A DNA stretch of 64,000 nucleotides. Source: Curtobacterium sp. L6-1. Its GTDB lineage: Bacteria; Actinomycetota; Actinomycetes; Actinomycetales; Microbacteriaceae. Of the stretch, positions 1 to 12,996 are shown piece by piece (the first letter of the stretch is position 1; each line of letters starts with the position of its first letter). Location: contig NZ_CP076544.1 of NCBI RefSeq assembly GCF_018885305.1, positions 1,612,001 through 1,676,000 on the forward strand, given 5' to 3'. A model generated the notes under the pieces. The model was not told where the DNA came from, ran no database searches, and saw only the letters and a list, made by a program, of their open reading frames with translations. Both the position numbers and the translations under genes were made by a program.

Positions 1-72
1 CAGCCCGCTCGCCACGATCCACCAGATGCCGTTCCGCCGCCTCGGCGGCGACCACGCGACGTCGTCGATCAT
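1..72 (-). CDS. 5' end of a possible membrane protein (partial, runs off the window)
   Basis: Reading leftwards from an ATG at 72, an open frame begins MIDDVAWSPPRRRNGIWW and continues hydrophobically (IVASGL) to the window edge. A purine-rich stretch (GGGGGACGG) lies just before the ATG. A basic patch followed by a hydrophobic run is typical of the N-terminus of a small actinobacterial membrane protein. No plus-strand frame stops between 1 and 110, so a plus-strand gene ending here is unlikely. Only 24 codons are visible, so the call is tentative and no family can be named. Confidence 0.35.
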   Translation of the reverse strand, partial: MIDDVAWSPPRRRNGIWWIVASGL

Positions 73-109
73 CCGTCCCCCGTTCCCCACACCCAGCGTA
101 CCGACCGGC

Positions 110-145
110 CGGGAGGCGCGGCACCCGCCCGCCACGCGCCTCCCG
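110..145. repeat. Palindromic element, copy 1 (GGGAGGCGCG hairpin)
   Basis: Eleven-base arms CGGGAGGCGCG (110-120) and CGCGCCTCCCG (135-145) enclose a 14-nt loop. The loop and arms nearly match the copy at 2684-2727, so the UvrA-like gene is bracketed by two similar elements in the same orientation. Elsewhere in the window this family sits after genes like a terminator. Here it lies upstream of a rightward gene and, if the reading at 1-72 is right, of a leftward gene, so a terminator role is not obvious. Confidence 0.7.
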
Positions 146-223
146 TCCCTGGTTCATCGATCGCCAGCTCTCCGGTCGCCCTGTGGCCGGCACGCCGCAG
201 CTCACCCGCGTACGCTCGAACGG

Positions 224-2671
224 ATGCCCGCACCACGCACGACCACGGATCCGACTATCGAGCGGGACACGATCGCGACGCCCACCCCCGACGGCTTCAT
301 CCGCGTCCGCGGCGCGAGCGAGAACAACCTCCGCGACGTCGACGTCGACATCCCCCGCGACCGCATCGTCGCCTTCACGGGCATCTCCGGCTCGGGCAAG
401 TCGAGCCTGGCGTTCGGCACAGTGTTCGCCGAGGCACAGCGCCGCTTCCTCGAGTCCGTCGCCCCGTACGCCCGCCGCCTCATCGCGCAGGGCTCCACCC
501 CGCACGTCGACTCGATCACCGGCCTCCCGCCGGCGGTCGCCCTGCAGCAGCGCCGCGGCGCCCCGAGTTCCCGATCGACCGTCGGTACGCTCACGACGCT
601 GAGCAACTCCACGCGCATGCTCTACTCGCGCGCCGGCACGTACCCGGCGGGTGCCGAGCAGCTGTACTCGGACTCGTTCTCCCCGAACACCGTCGCCGGC
701 GCCTGCCCGCGCTGCCACGGGCTGGGCGTCGCGCACGAGGTGACCGAGGCCTCCGCCGTCCGCGACCCGTCGCTGAGCATCCGCGACGGTGCGATCACCG
801 CGTGGCCGGGTGCATGGCAGGGGAAGAACCTCCGCGACGTGACGGCCGGCCTCGGGTACGACATCGAGCGGCCGTGGCGCGAGCTGCCGCAGGCCGACCG
901 CGACTGGCTGCTCTTCACCGAGGAGCAGCCCGTCGTCGAGGTGAACCCGAAGCGCGACCGCGTGGCGAAGCCGTACAAGGGCCGCTTCTGGAGTGCCCGG
1001 CAGTTCGTGATGCACACGCTGGCGGACTCGCAGAGCGAGACGCAGCGGAACAAGGTCCTGCAGTTCGTGGAGTCCGGCCCGTGCTCGCTGTGCGGTGGCA
1101 CGGGGCTGACGCAGGCGGCCCTCGCGGTGACGTTCGGCGGCCGGACGATCGCCGAGCTGAACGCGCTGCCGCTGTCCGACGTCGCCGAGGTCCTGCGTCC
1201 GACGACCGAGCTGACCGACGCCGCGGCGGCCACGTCGCGGACCTCGTCGGGTGAGCGCACCGAGGTCGCGGTCGCCATCGCACGTGACCTCCTCGGCCGG
1301 GTCGAGGTCCTCACCGGACTGGGCCTCGGCTACCTGAGCCTGGACCGCACGACGCCGACGCTCTCCCCCGGGGAGATGCAGCGCCTCCGCATCGCCACGC
1401 AGCTGCGGAGCGGCCTGTTCGGCGTCGTCTACGTCCTCGACGAGCCGAGCGCGGGCCTCCACCCCGCGGACGCGGAACCCCTCGTCCAGGTCCTCGAGGA
1501 CTTGCGCGCGAGCGGCAACAGCGTCTTCGTCGTCGAGCACGACATGCGCATCGTCCGGCAGGCCGACTGGATCGTCGACGTCGGCCCCGGTGCCGGATCC
1601 GCCGGCGGCACGGTCCTGTACAGCGGTCCCGTCGACGGCCTCGCCGACGTCGACGAATCCGTCACGCGTCGGTTCCTGCAGCCCCGTCGACCCGGCCAGG
1701 AGGCACGCCCTCCCCGGACGCCCGTCGGCACCCTCGAACTGCGGAACGTCTCACAGCACAACCTCCGCGGGCTCGACGTCGACCTCCCGCTCGGCGTCCT
1801 GACCGCCGTGACCGGCGTCTCCGGGTCCGGCAAGTCGTCGCTCGTCGGCGGTGTCCTCCCGACCAGGGCGCTCGACCACCCGACCGTCAGCCGCGTGGTC
1901 GAGGTCGACCAGAAGCCGATCGGCCGCACGCCCCGCTCGAACCTCGCTACGTACACGGGCCTGTTCGACGCGGTGCGCGCCGCGTTCGCCGCCACCGACG
2001 ACGCGAAGGCCCGTGGTTGGACGGCGGGCCGGTTCTCGTTCAACGTCGCCGGCGGACGGTGCGAGGTGTGCCAGGGCGAGGGCTCGGTGTCCGTCGAGCT
2101 GCTGTTCCTGCCGGGCAGCTGGGCCCCGTGCGCGGAGTGCCACGGCTCCCGGTACAACGCCGAGACCCTCGAGGTCCGGCTCGACGGCGCCACCATCGCG
2201 GACGTGCTCGGCATGACCGTCGACGAGGCCACCCCGTTCCTCGCCGAGCTCCCCGCCGCAGCACGTGCCCTGGACGCCCTCGGGCAGGTCGGCCTCGGCT
2301 ACCTCCGCCTCGGCCAGCCGGCGCCCGAGCTCTCCGGCGGCGAGGCCCAGCGCATCAAGCTCGCCACCGAACTGCAGCGTGCCCGGTCCGGCCACACCCT
2401 GTACCTGCTCGACGAACCGACGACGGGCCTCCACCCGGCCGACGTCGAGCGGCTCACGGAGCAGCTCGCCCGCCTGACGGACGCAGGCAACACGGTCGTC
2501 GTCGTCGAGCACGCGATGTCCGTCGTCGCCGCTGCCGACCACGTCATCGACATGGGCCCGTCCGGTGGTGACGCCGGCGGCCAGGTGGTCGCGGCCGGCA
2601 CCCCCGCCGAGGTCGCGGCCTCCCCCGACAGCCGCACGGCGCCGTACCTGCGCGCCGAACTCGGCGGCTGA
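224..2671 (+). CDS. UvrA-like ABC ATPase (excinuclease UvrA paralogue lacking the UvrB-binding insert)
   Basis: The 815-aa protein has two ABC ATPase halves. Walker A motifs are near residues 53-60 (GISGSGKS) and 530-537 (GVSGSGKS), and each half has an ABC signature and Walker B (LSPGEMQRL/VLDEPSAGL; LSGGEAQRI/LLDEPTTGL). CxxC zinc pairs are present near 160 (CPRCHGLG), 286 (CSLCGGTG), 612 (CEVCQGEG) and 635 (CAECHGSRY). After the STVGTLT segment the chain goes almost directly to the first zinc module, so the roughly 120-residue UvrB-binding domain of true UvrA (about 950 aa) is missing. Such UvrA2-type paralogues are often linked to drug tolerance or alternative DNA binding rather than to UvrBC repair; the role here is inferred. 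An open frame extends back to 26, but homology to UvrA begins near residue 24 of the chosen start, so the 224 ATG is preferred. Confidence 0.85.
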   Translation: MPAPRTTTDPTIERDTIATPTPDGFIRVRGASENNLRDVDVDIPRDRIVAFTGISGSGKSSLAFGTVFAEAQRRFLESVAPYARRLIAQGSTPHVDSITGLPPAVALQQRRGAPSSRSTVGTLTTLSNSTRMLYSRAGTYPAGAEQLYSDSFSPNTVAGACPRCHGLGVAHEVTEASAVRDPSLSIRDGAITAWPGAWQGKNLRDVTAGLGYDIERPWRELPQADRDWLLFTEEQPVVEVNPKRDRVAKPYKGRFWSARQFVMHTLADSQSETQRNKVLQFVESGPCSLCGGTGLTQAALAVTFGGRTIAELNALPLSDVAEVLRPTTELTDAAAATSRTSSGERTEVAVAIARDLLGRVEVLTGLGLGYLSLDRTTPTLSPGEMQRLRIATQLRSGLFGVVYVLDEPSAGLHPADAEPLVQVLEDLRASGNSVFVVEHDMRIVRQADWIVDVGPGAGSAGGTVLYSGPVDGLADVDESVTRRFLQPRRPGQEARPPRTPVGTLELRNVSQHNLRGLDVDLPLGVLTAVTGVSGSGKSSLVGGVLPTRALDHPTVSRVVEVDQKPIGRTPRSNLATYTGLFDAVRAAFAATDDAKARGWTAGRFSFNVAGGRCEVCQGEGSVSVELLFLPGSWAPCAECHGSRYNAETLEVRLDGATIADVLGMTVDEATPFLAELPAAARALDALGQVGLGYLRLGQPAPELSGGEAQRIKLATELQRARSGHTLYLLDEPTTGLHPADVERLTEQLARLTDAGNTVVVVEHAMSVVAAADHVIDMGPSGGDAGGQVVAAGTPAEVAASPDSRTAPYLRAELGG

Positions 2672-2683
2672 CCGACCACCCGT

Positions 2684-2727
2684 CGGACGGGAGGCGCGGT
2701 GCCGGCCCGCCACGCGCCTCCCGTCCG
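2684..2727. terminator. Bidirectional hairpin terminator, palindromic family copy 2
   Basis: Fifteen-base perfect arms (2684-2698 CGGACGGGAGGCGCG; 2713-2727) enclose a 14-nt loop. It lies between the convergent ends of the UvrA-like gene (2671) and the AraC gene (2781). There is no U-tract, as is usual for high-GC actinobacterial terminators. Confidence 0.75.
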
Positions 2728-2780
2728 TCGTCGCGCCGTGGGGCGATCCGTCGTCCCGCCGCGCCCTCGCGCGGCGGGCG

Positions 2781-3728
2781 TCAACCCGCGACCGCGAACG
2801 CCTCACGTGCCCCGGCGGCGTCCTCCGCCGGCGGCAGCCCGTACGCCTCCCGGTAGTCCCGCGAGAAGTGCGACGCACTCCGGTACCCGACGGCCGTCGC
2901 CGCTCGTGCCGCGGTCTCGCCGAGCACGACCATGCGCCGCCGTGCCTCGCCGAGCCGGGCGCGCTTGAGGTACTGCGCCGGCGACATCCCCGTCGCCTGC
3001 TTGAACCGGGTGAACAGCGTCGAGGCGCTCGTCGTCAGCACCGCGGCCAACCGCTCCATCGACCACGCCTCGTCGAGCCGTCCGTTGAGCAGCGCCGTGG
3101 CCCGTGCGACGACCGAGTCGCCGTCGAGCGCGGCCAGGATCCGTGGCGCCTGCTCGGTCTGCAGCAGCCGCAGCACGACCTCCCGGGAGACGAGCGGGAA
3201 CAGCACCGGCACGTCCTCCGGCGCCGACAGGAGTCCGACGAGCCGGGCGAACGCGTCGGCCAGCGGCGCCGTCCACGTGCCGAGGCGAGGGGGCTCCACG
3301 AGCGGGGCGGTCGAGCGCGACATGGACGCCACGACCTCGCCGACGACCACCGGGTCGAGCCGCCAGACGACCGAGACGAAGCCGCGGTCCCCCTCGACCT
3401 CGGTCACGCCGGCGACCACGGGCAGGTCGACGGGCGTGATGAGGAAGTGTTCGCGTCCCCACTGCTGGTCGTCGTCCCCGACGACGGAGCGCTTGCGGCC
3501 GACGAGCACGACCGACAGCGAGGGCACGTACCGCTGGTACCCGATCGGCGTCGGCGCCCTTACCTGGGACACCCGCATCTGGAGCGCTGCGGCACGTCCG
3601 GTCGCCCCGCTCACCGGCAGCAGCCCACCGTCCGCCCACGCACCGCGGGGCACCGACGGCATCCGCTCGGCGTGCACCAGGGCCGTCGCCGCTGCACGGT
3701 CCAGCGCCTGCGCGACCTGCTCGTCCAT
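2781..3728 (-). CDS. AraC-family transcriptional regulator
   Basis: The 315-aa protein starts MDEQVAQALDRAA. The N-terminal two thirds resemble the AraC_N effector-binding domain (GRKRSVVGDDDQQWG, HFLITPVDLPVVAGV). The C-terminal third carries the paired helix-turn-helix of AraC/XylS proteins, with the typical MSPAQYLKRARLGEARRRM and VGYRSASHFSRDYREAYG segments. It is divergent from a short-chain dehydrogenase gene 108 bp away, so it probably controls that gene. Two direct repeats 21 bp apart in the shared spacer are candidate binding sites. The inducer cannot be told from sequence. Confidence 0.9.
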   Translation of the reverse strand: MDEQVAQALDRAAATALVHAERMPSVPRGAWADGGLLPVSGATGRAAALQMRVSQVRAPTPIGYQRYVPSLSVVLVGRKRSVVGDDDQQWGREHFLITPVDLPVVAGVTEVEGDRGFVSVVWRLDPVVVGEVVASMSRSTAPLVEPPRLGTWTAPLADAFARLVGLLSAPEDVPVLFPLVSREVVLRLLQTEQAPRILAALDGDSVVARATALLNGRLDEAWSMERLAAVLTTSASTLFTRFKQATGMSPAQYLKRARLGEARRRMVVLGETAARAATAVGYRSASHFSRDYREAYGLPPAEDAAGAREAFAVAG

Positions 3729-3768
3729 GGCGCCACGGTACCGCCACGAGCGCGCCGTCGGAGCGCCA

Positions 3769-3807
3769 CCGGATCCGGCAAGGAGTCGGCCGGTCCGGGC
3801 AAGGGTG
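3769..3807. promoter_or_regulatory. Direct repeats 21 bp apart, candidate AraC operator
   Basis: Copy A (3769-3786, CCGGATCCGGCAAGGAGT) and copy B (3790-3807, CCGGTCCGGGCAAGGGTG) share most positions and start exactly 21 bp apart, two helical turns. AraC-family proteins commonly bind such direct repeats on one face of the helix. The site lies in the divergent AraC/SDR spacer, about 30 bp upstream of the SDR start codon. Confidence 0.5.
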
Positions 3808-3836
3808 GAGCACCCGGCGGGCGCGAGCATCGGAGC

Positions 3837-4619
3837 ATGACCACGAACACCACCACCGCGACCACCACCCTCGCCGGACGCACGGCCCTCGTCACCGGGG
3901 CGTCGAGCGGCATCGGTGAGGCCATCGCCCACGAACTCGCCGCTGCCGGCGCCGTCGTCGTCGTCACCGGCCGTGACGCCGTCCGGACCGAGGCCGTCGT
4001 GACGGCGATCCGCGAAGCCGGCGGCTCTGCAGAGGGAGCCGTCGTCGACCTGGCCAGCCACCCCGACGAGGTGCGCGCCCTGGGGGCGCGGGCCACGAGC
4101 CTCCTCGGCGGCCACGTGGACGTCCTCGTCAACAACGCCGGTGTGTACCCAATCGGCCCGACCGCCACCCTGACCGACGCCGACGCCGACGCACTGTGGG
4201 CCGTCAACGTCCGCGCACCCCACCTGCTCGTCGGGGCACTCGCTCCGGCGATGGCCGACCGCGGTGCGGGTGCGGTCGTGAACATCGGCTCGTGGATGGC
4301 ACGTGTCGGCGTCCCCGTCGCTGCCCTTTACCCCGCCACGAAGGCCGCGGTCGAGCAGCTCACCCGCGCCTGGGCCGCCGAGTTCGGGCCCGCCGGTGTC
4401 CGCGTCAACACGGTGTCCCCGGGTGCGACCTCGACGCCCGGTAACGCGGACTCCGCCGACGCGCTCGCGGCGATGACCGCCGGCACCCCGGCCGGCGTCC
4501 CGGTCCGCCCGGTGGACGTCGCCCGCGCCGTCCGGTGGCTCGTCTCCGACGAGGCGGCGTTCGTCCACGGCGCGACCCTCGACGTCGACGGCGGCATCGC
4601 GGCCACCCGCCTCAGCTGA
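3837..4619 (+). CDS. SDR-family NAD(P)-dependent oxidoreductase
   Basis: The 260-aa classical short-chain dehydrogenase begins MTTNTTTATTTLAGRTALVT. It has the TGASSGIGEAIA nucleotide-binding glycine motif (about residues 20-31), the NNAG motif, the catalytic Ser, and YPATKAA carrying the Tyr and Lys. The C-terminus (FVHGATLDVDGGI) is typical of the FabG-like branch. The substrate is unknown. It is divergent from the AraC regulator, which suggests induction by a small molecule. The codon-rich Thr run at the N-terminus is low-complexity. Confidence 0.9.
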   Translation: MTTNTTTATTTLAGRTALVTGASSGIGEAIAHELAAAGAVVVVTGRDAVRTEAVVTAIREAGGSAEGAVVDLASHPDEVRALGARATSLLGGHVDVLVNNAGVYPIGPTATLTDADADALWAVNVRAPHLLVGALAPAMADRGAGAVVNIGSWMARVGVPVAALYPATKAAVEQLTRAWAAEFGPAGVRVNTVSPGATSTPGNADSADALAAMTAGTPAGVPVRPVDVARAVRWLVSDEAAFVHGATLDVDGGIAATRLS

Positions 4620-4662
4620 TGCGTGCTCCGGGCGGCCGCAGGCCGACCGGAGGGCCTGGACG

Positions 4663-4702
4663 GACGGGAGGCCCGACACCAGCTGGTGTCGGGCCTCCCG
4701 TC
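4663..4702. terminator. Perfect 40-nt palindrome between convergent genes (family copy 3)
   Basis: Bases 4663-4682 are the exact reverse complement of 4683-4702 with no unpaired loop base. The outer part GACGGGAGGC/GCCTCCCGTC is the shared core of the dispersed family. It sits between the ends of the SDR gene (4619) and the MDR gene (4712) and would stop transcription from both sides. Confidence 0.85.
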
Positions 4703-4711
4703 ATCGTGTGG

Positions 4712-5644
4712 TCACCAGGTCAGGACGAAGCGCCCGCGCGTCCCACCGGCCTCGAGGCGTTCGTGAGCCTCGGTCGCACGCGCTGCCGGCAGCACCTCGG
4801 CGACACGGGGCACGATCGTGCCGCCCTCGACCGCCTGGCGCAGCCGCTCGAGCTTGTCGAAGGAGCGGTACTCGCTGAACACGAAGACGCGCTCGAAGCG
4901 GATGCCGGCAGCGCCGTTGCCCTCCCACCCACGGACGTCGACGAAGACGCCGCCGTCCCGGAGTGCCGGCACGACGACGTCCCGCTGCACAGCGCAGTCG
5001 AAGAGGGCGTCTGCGCCCTCGGGGACGATCGCCCGAACCGCATCGGTGAACCCGTCCCCGCGCCGCACGACGTGGTCCGGCCCGAGCGACCGGACGAGCG
5101 GCTCGTCCTGCTCCGAACTGTCGGCGACCACCGTGAGTCCCGCTGCCTTCGCGAACTGCACGACGTAGTTGCCGAGCAGTCCGGCCGCACCGGTCACGGC
5201 CAGGGTCTGCCCGCGTTCGAGCCCGGCGAGCTCGAGCATCTGGATCGCCGTCAGACCGTTCATCGGCACCGTGGACGCTTCCTCGATCGTGGTGTCGCGC
5301 GGGATCCGCGTGAACGACCCGACCGGCGCGACGAGGTACTCGACGTACGCTCCCCCGTGCCCGGTCAACGGGAGCGCCATGGCCATCACCTCGTCACCGA
5401 TCGGCCAGCCCTCGACGTCCGGTCCCACCTCGTCGATGACGCCCGCGGCGTCCATCCCGGGGACGTAGGGCGACCGGGCGGCCGAACTGTCCCGCTCACC
5501 GGCACGGACACCGGTGTCGGTCGGGTTCACCGCGAACGCACGGACGGCGATGCGTACCGAACCAGCGCCGGCGTGGACCTCCGGGACTTCGTGGACAGCG
5601 AGGGCTGCAGGCCCTCCGAACGTTTCGACTCCGACGACCTTCAT
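4712..5644 (-). CDS. MDR-family NADPH:quinone reductase-like oxidoreductase
   Basis: The 310-aa protein starts MKVVGVETFGGPAALAVHEV. It has the GroES-like N-terminal fold of the medium-chain dehydrogenase superfamily (AVNPTDTGVRAG, PYVPGMDAAGVID) and a Rossmann domain with AVTGAAGLLGNYVVQFAKAAG-type glycines near the middle. The catalytic zinc cysteines of alcohol dehydrogenases are not present, which fits the quinone oxidoreductase (zeta-crystallin) branch. Likely NADPH-dependent reduction of quinones or enones in the cytoplasm. It is a single gene ending at the perfect palindrome 4663-4702. Confidence 0.88.
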   Translation of the reverse strand: MKVVGVETFGGPAALAVHEVPEVHAGAGSVRIAVRAFAVNPTDTGVRAGERDSSAARSPYVPGMDAAGVIDEVGPDVEGWPIGDEVMAMALPLTGHGGAYVEYLVAPVGSFTRIPRDTTIEEASTVPMNGLTAIQMLELAGLERGQTLAVTGAAGLLGNYVVQFAKAAGLTVVADSSEQDEPLVRSLGPDHVVRRGDGFTDAVRAIVPEGADALFDCAVQRDVVVPALRDGGVFVDVRGWEGNGAAGIRFERVFVFSEYRSFDKLERLRQAVEGGTIVPRVAEVLPAARATEAHERLEAGGTRGRFVLTW

Positions 5645-5730
5645 GCACCCGGTCTACGCGCAGTACGACAGCCGTCGTCCAGCCAGCGTGTACCTCGTCG
5701 TCGAGGCGGACTGCGATCGTCCTGGGAATG

Positions 5731-5787
5731 CAGAAGAGCCCCTGGTCGAAGGGAGCATTGCTGCTCCCCTGACCAGGGGCTCTTCTG
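5731..5787 (-). terminator. rrn operon terminator
   Basis: Seventeen-base perfect outer arms (5731-5747; 5771-5787, core AGAGCCCCTGGTC) enclose a smaller hairpin GGGAGCA/TGCTCCC (5751-5757; 5762-5768). It lies about 10 nt beyond the 3' end of 5S rRNA, where the rrn transcript should end. Confidence 0.85.
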
Positions 5788-5797
5788 TTCAAGGTAA

Positions 5798-5914
5798 GTC
5801 CGGCGGCGTCCTACTCTCCCACAAGGTCCCCCTTGCAGTACCATCGGCGCTGAGAGGCTTAGCTTCCGGGTTCGGAATGTGACCGGGCGTTTCCCTCTCG
5901 CTATGACCACCGGA
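5798..5914 (-). rRNA. rrf: 5S ribosomal RNA
   Basis: Read on the minus strand the sequence starts TTCCGGTGGTCATAGCGAGA and contains the conserved CCGAACCCGGAAGCTAAG and GATGGTACTGCA segments of actinobacterial 5S rRNA. Length is about 117 nt; the exact ends may be off by one to three bases. Confidence 0.95.
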
Positions 5915-6061
5915 ACAATTTCGACACTCCTCTAGGGAAGCGTTGAAACGTGTTCCGCGCATGCGCGGTGTTCAGTTTCAGTTGTTCCCGATCATCTGTC
6001 GGGAACCACAAAGTGGACGCGAGCCCCAACACCCCGAAAGGTGTTGGGAAAAAAGTGTGTG

Positions 6062-11155
<5,094 letters not shown>

Positions 11156-11484
11156 AAAATTACAACCAACACCCGAAAGCGTCAGCGAGTTGATCTTGAC
11201 TGTTGACTGTCTACTGACAATCTTCAATCCAAAAGGAATTGTCTCCGACACCCACCACCACGAAGGCGATGAGCGACGAGGTCAATAAATTGGCATTGAC
11301 AATGTGCACGCTGTTGAGTTCTCAAGGACCAGACGCACTCCCCACTCCACACCGAACACGGTGCATGACAGAGAGGCTGGCTCGTTGCCCGGGGAAGAAC
11401 AGGGCCAGACTCGAACCTTCCAGGATCTCATCCCGGTCAGCGTCTCAGCCGTTCCGTTCTCCGCCTCAGCGGCAACGAGTGATT
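11156..11484 (-). other. rrn leader with large stem-loop and processing/antitermination element
   Basis: This is the transcribed leader ahead of 16S. A stem of CTCGTTGCC (plus 11381-11389) with GGCAACGAG (11471-11479), helped by AGAAC/GTTCT inside (11396-11400; 11456-11460), would close a 100-nt domain that starts almost at the predicted transcription start. Further down, 11311-11327 carries the conserved TTGAGAACTCAACAG element, echoed in the 16S-23S spacer. Part of the domain looks like a tRNA T-arm (GGTTCGAGTCTGG), but no cloverleaf can be folded. Confidence 0.6.
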
Positions 11485-11514
11485 ACTTTACGCACGGGTG
11501 AACGGGAGCGCCAA
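11485..11514 (-). promoter_or_regulatory. Candidate rrn promoter
   Basis: On the minus strand TTGGCG (11514-11509) and TAAAGT (11490-11485) are separated by 18 bp. The predicted start would fall at about 11478, right at the leading stem of the leader. No better sigma-A-like promoter is visible between rlmN's terminator and 16S. The placement is from pattern alone. Confidence 0.5.
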
Positions 11515-11620
11515 GCCAGCTCGACGCCCGGGCGTGTCGCGCTCGGAGCCCCTTCCCCGGGTCCGTCCCCGCCAGGCCCGTGCTGCCCGCGGTTGCCGGG
11601 CGGGGCCAGCCCCGGGAACG

Positions 11621-11658
11621 ACGGGAGGCACGGTGCGGACTCGCACCGTGCCTCCCGT
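11621..11658 (-). terminator. rlmN terminator, palindromic family copy 4
   Basis: Seventeen-base perfect arms (ACGGGAGGCACGGTGCG 11621-11637; 11642-11658) enclose a 4-nt loop. It follows the rlmN stop codon by about 36 nt and insulates it from the rrn promoter region just downstream on the same strand. Confidence 0.8.
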
Positions 11659-11694
11659 TCGACCGCCGGAGCGGTCGTCGAACGTGATCGATCG

Positions 11695-12927
11695 TCAGTC
11701 GGCGGCAGCCAACTGCCCGCACGCCCCGTCGATCTCCTTGCCGCGGGTGTCGCGGAGGGTCGTCGGGATGCCGGCAGCGTTGAGTCGGCGGACGAACTCG
11801 TCCTGCACGTGCTCCTCGGACGAGGTCCACACCGAGCCCGGCGTCGGGTTGAGCGGGATCGGGTTGACGTGCACCCACCCCTTGCCACGCTTGTTGAGCT
11901 TCTCGGCGAGCAGGTCGGCACGCCAGGCGTGGTCGTTCATGTCCTTGATGAGCGCGTACTCGATCGACACCCGCCGACCGGTCTTGACGTAGTAGTCGTG
12001 GGCGGCGTCGATCGCTTCGTCGGCCTTCCACTTCGAGTTCACCGGGATGAGCTCGTCGCGCAGTTCGTCGTCGGGCGCGTGCAGCGAGAGCGCGAAGGTG
12101 ATCGGGATGCCCTCGTCGGCGAGCTTGTTGATCGCCGGCACCAGACCGACCGTCGACACCGTGATCCCGCGCGCGCTCATGCCGAGCCCGTTCGGCTGCG
12201 GCGCGACCATGATCCGCACGGCGTCCATCACGCGCTTGTAGTTCGCGAGCGGCTCCCCCATGCCCATGAACACGATGTTCGTCACCCGCTCGGCGTCGAC
12301 GCGGTCCTGCCCGCCCTTGCGCGGGTCGCCGCCCAGCTCACCGGCGGCGATCGCGGCGTTGGCCCGGACGATCTGCTCGATGATCTCGGCCGTCGACATG
12401 TTGCGCGTCAGGCCCGCCTGGCCCGTGGCGCAGAACGGGCAGTTCATCCCGCAGCCGGCCTGGGACGAGACGCAGAGCGTGATGCGGCCCGGGTACCGCA
12501 TGAGCACCGACTCGACCAGGGCGCCGTCGTGCAGCTTCCAGAGGAACTTGATCGTGTCGCCCTTGTCCGTCTCGAGACGACGGGTCTCGGTCAGCAGGGG
12601 CGGCAGCATGCCCGCGACGAGTTCCTCGCGCTGGGCAGCCGGCAGGTCGGTCATCTTCGCCGGGTCGGACGTGTAGTGCGTGAAGTAGTGGGTCGCGAGC
12701 TGCTTGGCGCGGAAGCCGGGCAGACCGAGTTCCTTCACCTTGGCCTCGCGCTCCTCGACCGTCAGGTCCGCCAGGTGCACCGGCGGCTTGCCCCGCTTCG
12801 GCGACGCGAACTGCAGCAGCGGCCGACCGTCGGTCCCCGTCGCCTGCTGCCAGCCCTCGGTGCGCGGGCGCACCTGCGGGCGGGCAGAGCGCTGCTCCTC
12901 GAACGGGGTGCGGGTGTCGATGGCCAT
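11695..12927 (-). CDS. rlmN: 23S rRNA (adenine(2503)-C(2))-methyltransferase RlmN
   Basis: The 410-aa radical SAM enzyme methylates C2 of A2503 in 23S rRNA and, in the known family, A37 of some tRNAs. The radical SAM cluster ligands are C159xxxC163xxC166 (CGMNCPFC) followed by the GQAG turn. The family signatures MGMGEPLAN and SLHAP are present, and the methyl-carrying cysteine lies in the C-terminal DGACGQL motif. The N-terminal domain ([11 protein letters not shown]) fits RlmN. There are two adjacent ATG codons; the second is taken as the start. It lies immediately before the rrn operon on the same strand, so the modifying enzyme is next to its substrate gene, but a terminator and a separate rrn promoter intervene. 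Confidence 0.97.
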   Translation of the reverse strand: MAIDTRTPFEEQRSARPQVRPRTEGWQQATGTDGRPLLQFASPKRGKPPVHLADLTVEEREAKVKELGLPGFRAKQLATHYFTHYTSDPAKMTDLPAAQREELVAGMLPPLLTETRRLETDKGDTIKFLWKLHDGALVESVLMRYPGRITLCVSSQAGCGMNCPFCATGQAGLTRNMSTAEIIEQIVRANAAIAAGELGGDPRKGGQDRVDAERVTNIVFMGMGEPLANYKRVMDAVRIMVAPQPNGLGMSARGITVSTVGLVPAINKLADEGIPITFALSLHAPDDELRDELIPVNSKWKADEAIDAAHDYYVKTGRRVSIEYALIKDMNDHAWRADLLAEKLNKRGKGWVHVNPIPLNPTPGSVWTSSEEHVQDEFVRRLNAAGIPTTLRDTRGKEIDGACGQLAAAD

Positions 12928-12996
12928 CACTCCAGCTTACGGGAGGCACGCAACCCCTCCGACCCGTCACGCCGGTCCGGCAGGTGGCCGGTCGGG

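Noticed and set aside
2565..3836. An upstream extension of the SDR gene's frame
   Set aside because: It is the antisense of the AraC gene; SDR homology starts at 3837.
11401..11460. A tRNA-like T-arm (GGTTCGAGTCTGG) on the minus strand in the rrn leader
   Set aside because: The flanking stems of the T-arm do not pair and no acceptor, D-arm or anticodon arm can be placed. It is part of the leader stem-loop.
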